This document shows, in pieces, positions 42,207 through 49,494 of a stretch of 51,061 bases of DNA. A program made the position numbers and the translations under genes. The notes under the pieces are model-generated. The model worked only from the letters and a program-made list of their open reading frames with translations, was not told where the DNA came from and did not search any database. Numbering within the stretch: the stretch's first letter is position 1; each line of letters begins with the position of its first letter. This DNA comes from Oscillospiraceae bacterium (GTDB taxonomy: Bacteria; Bacillota; Clostridia; Oscillospirales; Oscillospiraceae), in assembly GCA_021202845.1 (NCBI GenBank), contig JAJQCF010000027.1, positions 1 to 51,061 of the forward strand. Reading direction: 5' to 3'.

Positions 42207-42431
42207 ATGGACGACGAAAACGCCCGCTCCGAAACCGGCGAGCAGGAGGAAAACGAAAAAAAGAAGCGACTTGCCGCTCTGGGCGGGAAGCGCATGACTA
42301 TCGGTATGCTGCTGGGGCTGCTGATAGGCGCGGTTGTGGGTCAGCACTACGGAAGCGCCGACACCGGCATGGTGCTCGGTATGCTGCTCGGCGTCGCCGC
42401 CGGCTGCGCGTGGAAGGACAAGAAATCGTAA
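42207..42431 (+). CDS. Small membrane protein after proA
   Basis: A 74-residue protein with a charged, Glu/Lys-rich N-terminus and a glycine-rich hydrophobic region of two short helices (MTIGMLLGLLIGAVVGQHYG and MVLGMLLGVAAGCAWK). This Gly-rich layout resembles glycine-zipper membrane proteins. ATG 42207 has AGGTGA 8 bases before it; GTG 42195, overlapping the proA stop, is an alternative start. Function unknown. Confidence 0.6.
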   Translation: MDDENARSETGEQEENEKKKRLAALGGKRMTIGMLLGLLIGAVVGQHYGSADTGMVLGMLLGVAAGCAWKDKKS

Positions 42432-42486
42432 TATCATCTGATTATACCCATTTTCAAAAAACGCTGACGGAGTGAGAAGCCGCGAG

Positions 42487-42515
42487 TTGACACGGAGGCG
42501 GAAGGCAAGTATAAT
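42487..42515 (+). promoter_or_regulatory. Consensus promoter of the toxin-antitoxin pair
   Basis: TTGACA at 42487-42492 and TATAAT at 42510-42515, both perfect, with a 17-base spacer. Such a strong promoter is normally held down by the antitoxin complex. Confidence 0.8.
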
Positions 42516-42559
42516 GTAGTAAAAATACTGCTGCAAGCAATGCTTGAGGAGGTCAGAAA

Positions 42560-42847
42560 ATGCATATCCGTCCTTCCGCCGCTATCCGCCAAAACTATGA
42601 CGAAATTGCTAATATATGCCGAAGCACCGCAGAACCTGTTTTCCTCACAGAAAACGGTGAGGGAGATTTGGTCGTTATGGACATTGAAACCTATAACCGC
42701 CGTGAAAAAATGCTGAAGCTGCGAGAGGAACTGTTGGCAGTTGAAGCGGATAGACTGCACGGCAGCAAGGGTTACTCCGTTGCCGAGGTTGCCGCAATGA
42801 TGCGAAGCGCTATTGGGGAGACAGCAGGCAATGGAAGTGCAGAGTGA
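42560..42847 (+). CDS. YefM/Phd-type antitoxin
   Basis: A 95-residue antitoxin. The first part matches Phd/YefM (SAAIRQNYDEIANICRST, then PVFLTENGEGDLVVMDIETY), a DNA-binding fold that usually represses its own operon. The acidic and helical C-terminus (from about residue 55) would wrap the toxin. GAGGAGG precedes ATG 42560. It overlaps the toxin gene by 17 bases. Confidence 0.88.
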   Translation: MHIRPSAAIRQNYDEIANICRSTAEPVFLTENGEGDLVVMDIETYNRREKMLKLREELLAVEADRLHGSKGYSVAEVAAMMRSAIGETAGNGSAE

Positions 42848-43148
42848 GTATCGCGTCATCGTATCCGAACGGGCGGCGCGTATGCTTGTTTCCCACGCCG
42901 CTTTTTTAGCACAGGTCAGCCCCAGCGCTGCGGAACGGCTGACGGCGGCGTTTGAATCAGCCGCAAAGTCCTTGGAAACCATGCCGCAAAGATGTCCGTG
43001 GCTCAGAGGTGAATATATCCCCAAAAATGCCTACAGATATATTTTGTTTGAAAAACGCTATATGCTCATTTTTCAAATCGCCGATAACTATGTATATGTG
43101 GACTATGTTGTGGACTGTAGGCAGGATTACAGTTGGGTAATTCAATAG
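42831..43148 (+). CDS. RelE/ParE-family toxin
   Basis: A 105-residue RelE/ParE-superfamily toxin, with ERAARMLVSHAAFLAQ, EYIPKNAYRYILFEKRYML and a final YVYVDYVVDCRQDY, the beta-rich core of this family. RelE types cut mRNA on the ribosome and ParE types poison gyrase; this one cannot be assigned. ATG 42831 follows GGGGAG. Translation is coupled to the antitoxin. Confidence 0.85.
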   Translation: MEVQSEYRVIVSERAARMLVSHAAFLAQVSPSAAERLTAAFESAAKSLETMPQRCPWLRGEYIPKNAYRYILFEKRYMLIFQIADNYVYVDYVVDCRQDYSWVIQ

Positions 43149-43171
43149 CCGCCATCCGGTCAATTAAATTT

Positions 43172-43210
43172 CAAGGCAGCGCCGCACTCGATAGAGGCGG
43201 CGCTGCCTTG
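43172..43210. terminator. Terminator between toxin gene and glycolipid locus
   Basis: A perfect 14-bp stem (43172-43185 with 43197-43210, 11-base loop), between convergent genes. No long T run, but the stem is very stable and could act on both strands. Confidence 0.65.
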
Positions 43211-43229
43211 CGCATTTGGGCGGGCAATG

Positions 43230-43448
43230 TCAGAAAAGGAACTTTGCCCAGCCTATGGTATAGTGTACGGCCTTGGCCGCGAAGCGTTTGGCGGCGGAGG
43301 CGGGCTCGGCGGGCTGACCTGCGGGCGTTGTCGCCGTGCCGTCGGGAGCCACGGTCAGCGCCGCGGCCTCGTACTCGCCCATTGCCGCCGCCAGCACGGC
43401 CAGCAGCACCGCGCGCAGCGGGTGCTTTGGTTTGCTACGCTTTTTCAT
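43230..43448 (-). CDS. Small unknown protein in the glycolipid locus
   Basis: A 72-residue protein with a very basic start (MKKRSKPKHP), one hydrophobic helix (LRAVLLAVLAAAMGEYEAAAL) and an Ala/Pro/Thr-rich tail. Its ATG at 43448 has GGAGAAG upstream and overlaps the preceding gene by 14 bases, so it is co-transcribed. Function unknown. Confidence 0.55.
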   Translation of the reverse strand: MKKRSKPKHPLRAVLLAVLAAAMGEYEAAALTVAPDGTATTPAGQPAEPASAAKRFAAKAVHYTIGWAKFLF

Positions 43449-43917
43449 GCATCTTCTCCGCGAGCCGCCTTTCGTGCTCCAGCGAGCGGAGCAGGCGCGG
43501 GCGGTTGTAGCGCTGTATCATAATGAACGGCAGGTTGCCGAACAGGTTGTAGACAATAATCAGCAGCAAGCTGACCGCGCTTCGCCAAAAGAGCAGGATA
43601 CACAGCGAGAGCGCGGCAAGGCACCAGTGTACCGTCTCCGCAACGCAGCACTCCTGAACAAGAGTTTCCAGTTCCTCCGCGTCGGACTGTGCAATGCGCT
43701 TGTTCGGCAGCTTTTTCAGAATACGGCTCATGTCGGGTACGTGCTGCTTCCACTTCTTGATGTGTATTTTGTTATAAATCTTTCCGCCCTGCTCAAAGTC
43801 AAAGGGCGCAAAGGGGAACGCCTCGGCGTTAAACCTGCGGGGTATAAGCCGCGCGGCGGGGTTGGAGAGAATACCTATTGCCGCGAGCCAGAGCACGGAG
43901 AGCAAAAATTCTTTCAT
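43435..43917 (-). CDS. CrtO-like glycosyl acyltransferase-family membrane protein
   Basis: A 160-residue membrane protein resembling the glycosyl-4,4'-diaponeurosporenoate acyltransferase (CrtO) family: FPFAPFDFEQGGKIYNKIH, then IKKWKQHVPDMSRILKKLPN. It has an N-terminal helix and a hydrophobic pair near residues 95-135. No carotenoid genes are nearby, so it is more likely to act on a glycolipid made by the adjacent glycosyltransferase. ATG 43917 overlaps that gene's stop. Confidence 0.75.
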   Translation of the reverse strand: MKEFLLSVLWLAAIGILSNPAARLIPRRFNAEAFPFAPFDFEQGGKIYNKIHIKKWKQHVPDMSRILKKLPNKRIAQSDAEELETLVQECCVAETVHWCLAALSLCILLFWRSAVSLLLIIVYNLFGNLPFIMIQRYNRPRLLRSLEHERRLAEKMHEKA

Positions 43918-45035
43918 ACCGCTTTGCTCCCGCTGATGATTGTGCCGCACAGCACCTGCTCCGGCCTCACGCTCAGGTGGAGGCGTTCGCTCATGCCGCC
44001 GAGCAGCGTTTTGTCGCGCAGCAGCGCAAGGCTGTAGCGCGCGGCCTCGCGCTCGGAGTTCGACCACACCGCGCCGCCCAGCGAGCAGTAGTGGCGGAGA
44101 TTATATTTTTCGCAGGAGGACACAACGTCCACCAGCACCATGGGCAGCTGCCTGACCTGCGCCTCCGAGGTTGTGAGCCCGCCGGGCTTTGTCAGCAGCA
44201 AATCGGCGCTGTCCATAAGCTGCGCCACGTTGTCCGTGAAGCCCAGTATGCGTATCTGTTCACGTCCGGCGTAGTCATGCTCCAGCCGCTGGCGCAGGTG
44301 CTCGTTCGTGCCGCAGACGACCGTCACGGCCTCGTCAGCGCGCATATTCTTTGCCACCAGCGCCACAACGCGCTCTATGTGGCCGCAGCCCATGCTGCCG
44401 GACATCACCAGCAGGTGGCGGCAGTCGGGACTTAGCCCCAGCGCGGCCTTGGCCTCCGCCTTGGAGACTTCTGTGTAAAACACGTTCTGCACGGGTATGC
44501 CGCCGGTGACCACCGTTTTCTCGCTCGGCACGCCCGCCGCGGCGAACTCCTCCGCCACGTCCTGCGTTGGCACAAAGTACCAGTCCAGCTCCGTTTTATC
44601 CGCCAAGGGGGAGCAGGTGTAGTCCGTCGCCACAAAGCAGGAGGATTTTATCTCGTTCGGGTGCAGTCTTATCAGCTCGTCCGCCATAAGCGCGGAGATT
44701 ACGTGCGGGCAGATGAGGCAGTCGAAGCCGCTCTCCCGCACGTGCGAGTAAAGCCGCTCCGCGCCGATATGCAGCATTTTTCTGACAGCGGCGCGCGAAC
44801 GCACGTCCATAGGGTGCTTTTCCGCGTAGGTGTAGGACATATTGCTGAAGTGCGGGTGGTGGCGGTAGAGCTCTGTGTGTCCCTTGGAAAACAGCTGGGA
44901 AATGTGCTTGGAGAACACGGAGAGCGCGTCGAATATCTCGCTGTCCACGCCGCGCTCGGCCAGAGCCTCGGCTATCGCCAGCGAGACGGAGGTGTGGCCG
45001 CGGCCGGCGTTGCAGACCAAAATCAGAGCCTTCAT
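43914..45035 (-). CDS. UgtP/MGDG-synthase-like glycolipid glycosyltransferase
   Basis: A 373-residue GT28-type glycosyltransferase of the monogalactosyl-diacylglycerol synthase / UgtP group. It has the N-terminal glycine motif NAGRGHTSVSLAIAEAL, the LVMSGSMGCGHIERV donor-site loop and the acidic sugar-nucleotide motif TKPGGLTTSEA. It would add glucose or galactose to diacylglycerol at the inner face of the membrane. ATG 45035 gives the expected start MKALILVCNAGRGH. It is the first of a set with a CrtO-like protein and a small membrane protein; a DUF308 membrane protein precedes it by 13 bases. Confidence 0.9.
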   Translation of the reverse strand: MKALILVCNAGRGHTSVSLAIAEALAERGVDSEIFDALSVFSKHISQLFSKGHTELYRHHPHFSNMSYTYAEKHPMDVRSRAAVRKMLHIGAERLYSHVRESGFDCLICPHVISALMADELIRLHPNEIKSSCFVATDYTCSPLADKTELDWYFVPTQDVAEEFAAAGVPSEKTVVTGGIPVQNVFYTEVSKAEAKAALGLSPDCRHLLVMSGSMGCGHIERVVALVAKNMRADEAVTVVCGTNEHLRQRLEHDYAGREQIRILGFTDNVAQLMDSADLLLTKPGGLTTSEAQVRQLPMVLVDVVSSCEKYNLRHYCSLGGAVWSNSEREAARYSLALLRDKTLLGGMSERLHLSVRPEQVLCGTIISGSKAV

Positions 45036-45048
45036 GCAGTCGGCCTCA

Positions 45049-45600
45049 TTATACGCCGCGGGCATTGCGTGCGAGTATGGCGGCCGCAAGGTTCAGCAGC
45101 GCATCCACGATGAGCGACACTCCGGCAAAGGTGAACAGCACATAGACGGTGGCGAAGGGGTTTGCCAGAATTATAACCGCGAGGATTATGGATATAACTG
45201 CGCTCACCAGCGGCACGGCGGAGCGGCTTATTCCGAGGCGCAGCATATCCACGCCCTTTTGCAGCTTGAATATCGCGCTGATAAGAATGACGATGCCGTA
45301 GACGATGGCGAAAACGGGCAGCGCGGAGAGTATGTAGGACGCGCCGACGAGCAGCAGTATCCCCGCGGCCAGTGCCAGCAGGCCAAAGCTGAGGTGACGC
45401 CCGACAAAGTCGGTCTGCACGGGGTTGACAAAGTAGCGTATGCACTCGATAATGCCGACGATGACCAGCGCCGCGCCGATTATGCGCAGTATTATCAGGT
45501 TGAAGGACATGGGCTCGGCAATAATGAACACGCCCAGCGCGATTTGAATAACGGCCTCAACCACAGCCGCCGCAACGGATTTTACATTCTGCATTTTCAT
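45049..45600 (-). CDS. DUF308/HdeD-family membrane protein
   Basis: A 183-residue protein with six short hydrophobic helices in three repeated pairs, the DUF308 (HdeD-like) pattern, for example IALGVFIIAEPMSFNLIILR and ILAVIILANPFATVYVLFTF. Members are linked to acid or envelope stress in some bacteria. ATG 45600 or 45594 could be the start; AAGGAG lies just upstream on the minus strand. The glycolipid glycosyltransferase follows directly. Confidence 0.85.
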   Translation of the reverse strand: MKMQNVKSVAAAVVEAVIQIALGVFIIAEPMSFNLIILRIIGAALVIVGIIECIRYFVNPVQTDFVGRHLSFGLLALAAGILLLVGASYILSALPVFAIVYGIVILISAIFKLQKGVDMLRLGISRSAVPLVSAVISIILAVIILANPFATVYVLFTFAGVSLIVDALLNLAAAILARNARGV

Positions 45601-45626
45601 TTCTCCTTACTTGCTGAGTTTATGCT

Positions 45627-45655
45627 ATCATAACAGAAAAATGAATTATTGTCGA
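45627..45655 (-). promoter_or_regulatory. Promoter of the DUF308-glycolipid operon
   Basis: On the minus strand, TCGACA (45655-45650) and TATGAT (45632-45627) with a 17-base spacer. Confidence 0.5.
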
Positions 45656-45727
45656 TAGCTTCCCGCATCGACGAAACAAAAAACGCCTCTGTGTTTCACG
45701 CACCGCGAGCTCCGAAATAACAAAAAA

Positions 45728-45752
45728 CCAGCACGGCGCGGGGCCGTGCTGG
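45728..45752 (-). terminator. Terminator of the BMP lipoprotein gene
   Basis: A perfect 10-bp stem (45728-45737 with 45743-45752, 5-base loop). On the minus strand it is followed by six T residues, a textbook intrinsic terminator. Confidence 0.88.
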
Positions 45753-45777
45753 CTGGGGGATTTGGTTTTAGTAGCGC

Positions 45778-47007
45778 TCAGTTCTTGATGGAGCCGTAGT
45801 CGTTCACAGTGACGACGGTTGCGCAGTCGGCGGCGCTGATGCTGGTGTCGTTGTTGACAGTCAGAGCGCCGGAGTACATGTCAGCCACGAGGGCGGTGTA
45901 GTCGTCCTGAGTGAAGTTGTCGTCCCACTGGGTGGACTCCATTGGAATCTGCACGTAGTTGGCTTCCATGTCGCTGTCGGAAACAAGACCGAGGGTGTCA
46001 ATCTGTCCGCCGTAGCTGGCGAAGTCGCCGTCAACAACAACCTGAAGCATGGTCTTGACGGTAGCGGCAAGACCCTTCATGGCGGAGGTCACGGTCATGC
46101 CCTCGCCGTAGGTGCCGTCGATGGAAGCGGCTTGGTCAACGTCAACGCCGATGACCTTGGCGTCAACCTTTGCAGCGGCCTCGGCAGCGCTGCCGTAGAT
46201 GCCGCCGCCGCAGGCGAACACGACCTCAACGCCGAGGGTCTGGTACCAAGTGTCCATAACGGCGGTGACGTCGGCGTCGGCTTGGAAGGTGTCGCCGTAG
46301 CAGTATTCGATGGTCACATCAGCGCCAAGTTCGACAGCAGCGGCGTCAGCGCCCTGAATGTAGCCGTAGCCGTAGCGGACAACGGCGGGAACAGCCATGC
46401 CGCCGAGGAAGCCGAGGTGGGTGTAGCCGAGCTTAACAGCGGCGTAGCCCGCCATGTAGCCGGCCAGCTCTTCCTGATAAACGGCGCAGTAGACGTTCTC
46501 GGGGAGGGTGTAGCCCTCGGAGAAGTCGCTGGAGCTGACGTCCAGAGCGATGAAGGTGATTTCGGGGTAGTCGCCGGCAAGCTCTTCAATGGTTCCGGCA
46601 AAAGCGTAGCCGGGCATTACGATTACGGTGTAGCCCGCGCCGATAGCCTGCTCGGTGCTGGAAACGCGCTCGGCGGTGGAGTCGCCGGTGGGCTTGTAGT
46701 ACTGGAAGTCGATGCCGTTGGCATTGCAGTACTCAACGCAGGCCTCGTAGGTGGTCTGGTTGAAGCTCTGGTCGGTGATGTCGCCGTAGTCGGTAATCAT
46801 GGCGACGGAGATGTCCGCCTCGGCAGCGGGCTCAGCGTCGGTGTCGTCGGCGGCAGCGTCGCCGGTGTCCGCGGTGTCGTCGGCGGTGGTGTCAGTAGTA
46901 GTGCTGCTCGTGTCGGTGGTCGTGGTGCTGGAGCTGGAGCTGCCGCATCCGGCTGCCATGCAGACTATCATTGCCACGCAGAGCAGGATTGCAAGAAACT
47001 TTTTCAT
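45778..47007 (-). CDS. BMP-family (PnrA-like) nucleoside-binding lipoprotein
   Basis: A 409-residue basic membrane protein family lipoprotein. The signal peptide ends in lipobox MAAGC (Cys 21); a Ser/Thr/Asp-rich linker follows to about residue 68. The binding domain begins ISVAMITDYGDITDQSFNQ, the usual motif of the family, and has YTVIVMPGYAF and VVFACGGGIYGSAAEAA. Members bind purine nucleosides for an ABC transporter. No ABC ATPase or permease gene is adjacent, so its partner is elsewhere. Its position next to deoD, udk and tdk supports a nucleoside ligand. Confidence 0.9.
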   Translation of the reverse strand: MKKFLAILLCVAMIVCMAAGCGSSSSSTTTTDTSSTTTDTTADDTADTGDAAADDTDAEPAAEADISVAMITDYGDITDQSFNQTTYEACVEYCNANGIDFQYYKPTGDSTAERVSSTEQAIGAGYTVIVMPGYAFAGTIEELAGDYPEITFIALDVSSSDFSEGYTLPENVYCAVYQEELAGYMAGYAAVKLGYTHLGFLGGMAVPAVVRYGYGYIQGADAAAVELGADVTIEYCYGDTFQADADVTAVMDTWYQTLGVEVVFACGGGIYGSAAEAAAKVDAKVIGVDVDQAASIDGTYGEGMTVTSAMKGLAATVKTMLQVVVDGDFASYGGQIDTLGLVSDSDMEANYVQIPMESTQWDDNFTQDDYTALVADMYSGALTVNNDTSISAADCATVVTVNDYGSIKN

Positions 47008-47072
47008 TGGTTACCTCCGTTTGTAGAGATTTTAATATTTTTTGAGCTGAGTTTTACACTCGCTCAATTTGG

Positions 47073-47101
47073 ATTATAGCACTTGTAATAACGTCAATCA
47101 A
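47073..47101 (-). promoter_or_regulatory. Promoter of the BMP lipoprotein gene
   Basis: On the minus strand, TTGATT (47101-47096) and a perfect TATAAT (47078-47073) with a 17-base spacer; start codon at 47007. Confidence 0.7.
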
Positions 47102-47161
47102 GAACAATCTGTTACGGCGAGTCCAAAAAATCGACGCCGAAATTTTGCCGTTTTTGTCAAA

Positions 47162-47881
47162 TCACACAACTGCGGCGGCTGTATCGAGCGCGACCTCTAT
47201 CATTTCGTTCATTGAAGACTGCCGCTCCTCCGCCGTCAGCTCGCCGGAGCGGTAGAGATGGTCGGAAATGGTGCATATTGTGCAGGCGCGCTTGCCGAGA
47301 CGGGCGGCAGTCATGTAAAGTCCGGCGCTCTCCATTTCCACCGCCAGAACGCCCATGCGCTTCCACTGGTCGGGGCTGTCCTGACCGTCGGAGTAGAAGT
47401 TATCCGCCGAGAGCACGTTGCCAACGTGCCAGCGCGCGCCGCGCCTGCGGCACTCCTCGACCGCCGTGGACAGCAGAGTGTAGTCCGCAATGGGAGCGAA
47501 CGTGCCGTTCAGGCGGAACTGGTGGGCGAAGTTGGAGTCCGTGCAGGCGCCCTGCGCAATAACTATGTCGCGCAGCTCAACGTCGTCCTGACAGCCGCCC
47601 GCGGAGCCGACGCGGATAATGTTCTCCACGCCGTATTCCGAGTATAGCTCCCAGCTGTATATGCCGATTGACGGTATGCCCATGCCGGAGGCCATGACGG
47701 AAACGGGCACGCCCTTCCATGTGCCTGTGTGTCCCTGAACGCCGCGGACGTTGTTCACAAGCCGCGCGTCCGTCAAAAAGTTTTCCGCTATCCATTTTGC
47801 CCTCAGCGGGTCGCCGGGCATGAGTACGGTTTTTGCAAAATCTCCGGCCTTGGCCGTGTTGTGCGGTGTTGGTATTGACAT
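47162..47881 (-). CDS. deoD: Purine nucleoside phosphorylase, DeoD type
   Basis: A 239-residue hexameric-type purine nucleoside phosphorylase. Diagnostic segments are KTVLMPGDPLRAKWIAENFL near the start, RVGSAGGCQ (phosphate site) and AVEMESAGLY (ribose and base site). It splits purine nucleosides with phosphate to base and ribose-1-phosphate in the cytoplasm. It is transcribed towards the BMP lipoprotein gene and is divergent from udk, forming a nucleoside salvage group. Confidence 0.96.
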   Translation of the reverse strand: MSIPTPHNTAKAGDFAKTVLMPGDPLRAKWIAENFLTDARLVNNVRGVQGHTGTWKGVPVSVMASGMGIPSIGIYSWELYSEYGVENIIRVGSAGGCQDDVELRDIVIAQGACTDSNFAHQFRLNGTFAPIADYTLLSTAVEECRRRGARWHVGNVLSADNFYSDGQDSPDQWKRMGVLAVEMESAGLYMTAARLGKRACTICTISDHLYRSGELTAEERQSSMNEMIEVALDTAAAVV

Positions 47882-47949
47882 AAAGCTATGCCTCCCCGTA
47901 AAAGTTCCGCCGGCGCGCCAGCTGCCGCGCCGCGCGGTTATCTGCCTTG

Positions 47950-47978
47950 ATTATATATTTTTTCGGCGAAAATGTAAA
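47950..47978 (-). promoter_or_regulatory. Promoter of deoD
   Basis: On the minus strand, TTTACA (47978-47973) and TATAAT (47955-47950) with a 17-base spacer. Confidence 0.65.
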
Positions 47979-47985
47979 CGATAAA

Positions 47986-48014
47986 TTGCACATGAGCGAA
48001 AACTGTGCTACAAT
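47986..48014 (+). promoter_or_regulatory. Promoter of udk-tdk
   Basis: TTGCAC at 47986-47991 and TACAAT at 48009-48014 with a 17-base spacer, back to back with the deoD promoter. Confidence 0.6.
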
Positions 48015-48042
48015 GTGCGAAAGAGACAGGGGGATAAAAATT

Positions 48043-48666
48043 ATGGACGTCCTGACCATTGGCATAGCCGGCGGCACCGGCTCCGGCAAAACCACAATAA
48101 CAAAACGCATTGTCGAGGCCTTCGGCAGCGACACGGCGGTAATTCACCACGACAGCTACTACAAGGCGCACGACGCCATGCCGTTCGACGAGCGCGAGCG
48201 GCTGAACTACGACCACCCCGACGCCTTTGACACAGATTTGTTTTTGCAGCACATCCGCGACCTCAAGCGCGGCGCGGCTGTGGACTGCCCCGTGTACGAT
48301 TTCACTATTCACAACCGCACGGAGGAGACGGTAAAAATCCGACCTGCGCGCGTGCTCGTTGTCGAGGGCATACTCATATTTGCTGACGAGCGCCTTTGCC
48401 GCGAGATGGACATCAAGATTTTTGTCGATACCGACGCCGACGAGCGCGTGCTGCGGCGCATAGTCCGCGATGTGCGCGACCGCGGACGCACCGTGGAGAG
48501 CGTGCGGGAGCAGTACCTTGCAACCGTCAAGCCCATGCACGAGCAGTTTGTGGAGCCGAGCAAACGCCGCGCGGACATAATAATCCCGCAGGGCGGAAAA
48601 AATCAGGTGGCGCTGTCCGTGCTGCTGAACAGAATTAAGACCTACTTAAACGGCGAGGATGACTGA
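48043..48666 (+). CDS. udk: Uridine kinase
   Basis: A 207-residue kinase phosphorylating uridine and cytidine. The P-loop is GIAGGTGSGKTT; HHDSYYKAHDAMPF and NYDHPDAFDTDL are the conserved nucleoside-site blocks, and VEGILIFADERL follows. ATG 48043 is set by AGGGGGA upstream and by the family N-terminus. Four bases separate it from tdk, so the two salvage kinases are co-transcribed. Some clostridial proteins of this length are annotated only as uridine kinase-like. Confidence 0.93.
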   Translation: MDVLTIGIAGGTGSGKTTITKRIVEAFGSDTAVIHHDSYYKAHDAMPFDERERLNYDHPDAFDTDLFLQHIRDLKRGAAVDCPVYDFTIHNRTEETVKIRPARVLVVEGILIFADERLCREMDIKIFVDTDADERVLRRIVRDVRDRGRTVESVREQYLATVKPMHEQFVEPSKRRADIIIPQGGKNQVALSVLLNRIKTYLNGEDD

Positions 48667-48669
48667 ACT

Positions 48670-49251
48670 ATGGCAAAGCTCTATTTTAAGTACGGTGCAA
48701 TGGGCTCCAGCAAGTCCGCCCAAGCGCTGATAACGCAGTTCAACTACGAGGAGCTCGGTATGAGCGTGTGGCTCATAAAACCGAGCGTGGACGACCGCGA
48801 CGGCGCGGACATTATAAAAAGCCGCATCGGACTGCAGCGGCGCGCCCGGGTCATCACGCCCGGCCAGAATATTATTGAGGAATACGACCGCGCCGGCAAG
48901 CACGACGTGATAATTGCCGACGAGGCGCAGTTCCTCACGCCGGAGCAGATAGACCAGCTCCGCTATCTGGTGGACGAGCGTGATTTGCCCGTGCTGTGCT
49001 TCGGCCTGCGCACGGACTTCCAGACGCACTTTTTCCCCGGCGCTCGGCGGCTCATGGAGCTTGCCGACTCCATAACGGAGATAAAAACCGTGTGCGCTTG
49101 CGGACGAAAAGCCACGGTGAACGCCCGCATAGACGAGCGCGGACGTGTAATCACCGAAGGAGGGCAAATACTCTTAGGCGGCAACGACAGCTATACCGCC
49201 ATGTGCCACCGCTGTTGGAAAAAGAAAATAGCGGAGCAGCAGTTAAGCTGA
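48670..49251 (+). CDS. tdk: Thymidine kinase, type II
   Basis: A 193-residue thymidine kinase. The P-loop is YGAMGSSKSAQAL, a variant of the usual GPMFSGKS that also occurs in Firmicutes. VIIADEAQFLTPEQI is the Walker B region, CFGLRTDFQTHFFPG the conserved core, and the zinc-binding Cys are in CACGRKATVNAR and CHRCWKKK. It phosphorylates thymidine for dTTP salvage. It directly follows udk and ends before a hairpin terminator. Confidence 0.95.
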   Translation: MAKLYFKYGAMGSSKSAQALITQFNYEELGMSVWLIKPSVDDRDGADIIKSRIGLQRRARVITPGQNIIEEYDRAGKHDVIIADEAQFLTPEQIDQLRYLVDERDLPVLCFGLRTDFQTHFFPGARRLMELADSITEIKTVCACGRKATVNARIDERGRVITEGGQILLGGNDSYTAMCHRCWKKKIAEQQLS

Positions 49252-49291
49252 GCACCGCCGCAGGAAAACACATATTGGGAAATAAATCAAA

Positions 49292-49325
49292 AGAGCAGAA
49301 GCCGGAACTTGTCCGCTTCTGCTCT
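49292..49325 (+). terminator. Terminator after tdk
   Basis: A perfect 11-bp stem (49292-49302 with 49315-49325, 12-base loop), then a T-rich stretch. It lies 40 bases past the tdk stop. Confidence 0.75.
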
Positions 49326-49358
49326 GCGCTGTTTTGTTTCTATAATAGAACCGTTAAA

Positions 49359-49386
49359 CAAGGCAAGCGCGTCTGCACTTGCCTTG
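49359..49386. other. Second hairpin in a run of three
   Basis: A perfect 9-bp stem (49359-49367 with 49378-49386, 10-base loop) between two terminators. It is an extra terminator or structured RNA; no strong T run follows. Confidence 0.45.
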
Positions 49387-49435
49387 ATGTCGCTTTTATT
49401 TTGCGCTGCCCCAACTATTGATACAGAACCAAGAA

Positions 49436-49474
49436 AAAATCCGAGTCGGCACTTACTTGGCCGAGTCGGATTTT
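49436..49474 (-). terminator. Terminator of the SleB-like gene
   Basis: A perfect 15-bp stem (49436-49450 with 49460-49474, 9-base loop) 20 bases past the minus-strand stop; on that strand it ends in a T run. It can also act on the plus strand. Confidence 0.85.
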
Positions 49475-49494
49475 ATCATATTTTGCCGCGGCAA

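Noticed and set aside
49292-49474. A CRISPR-like array
   Set aside because: The three palindromes differ in sequence and length, and there is no repeated unit or spacer.
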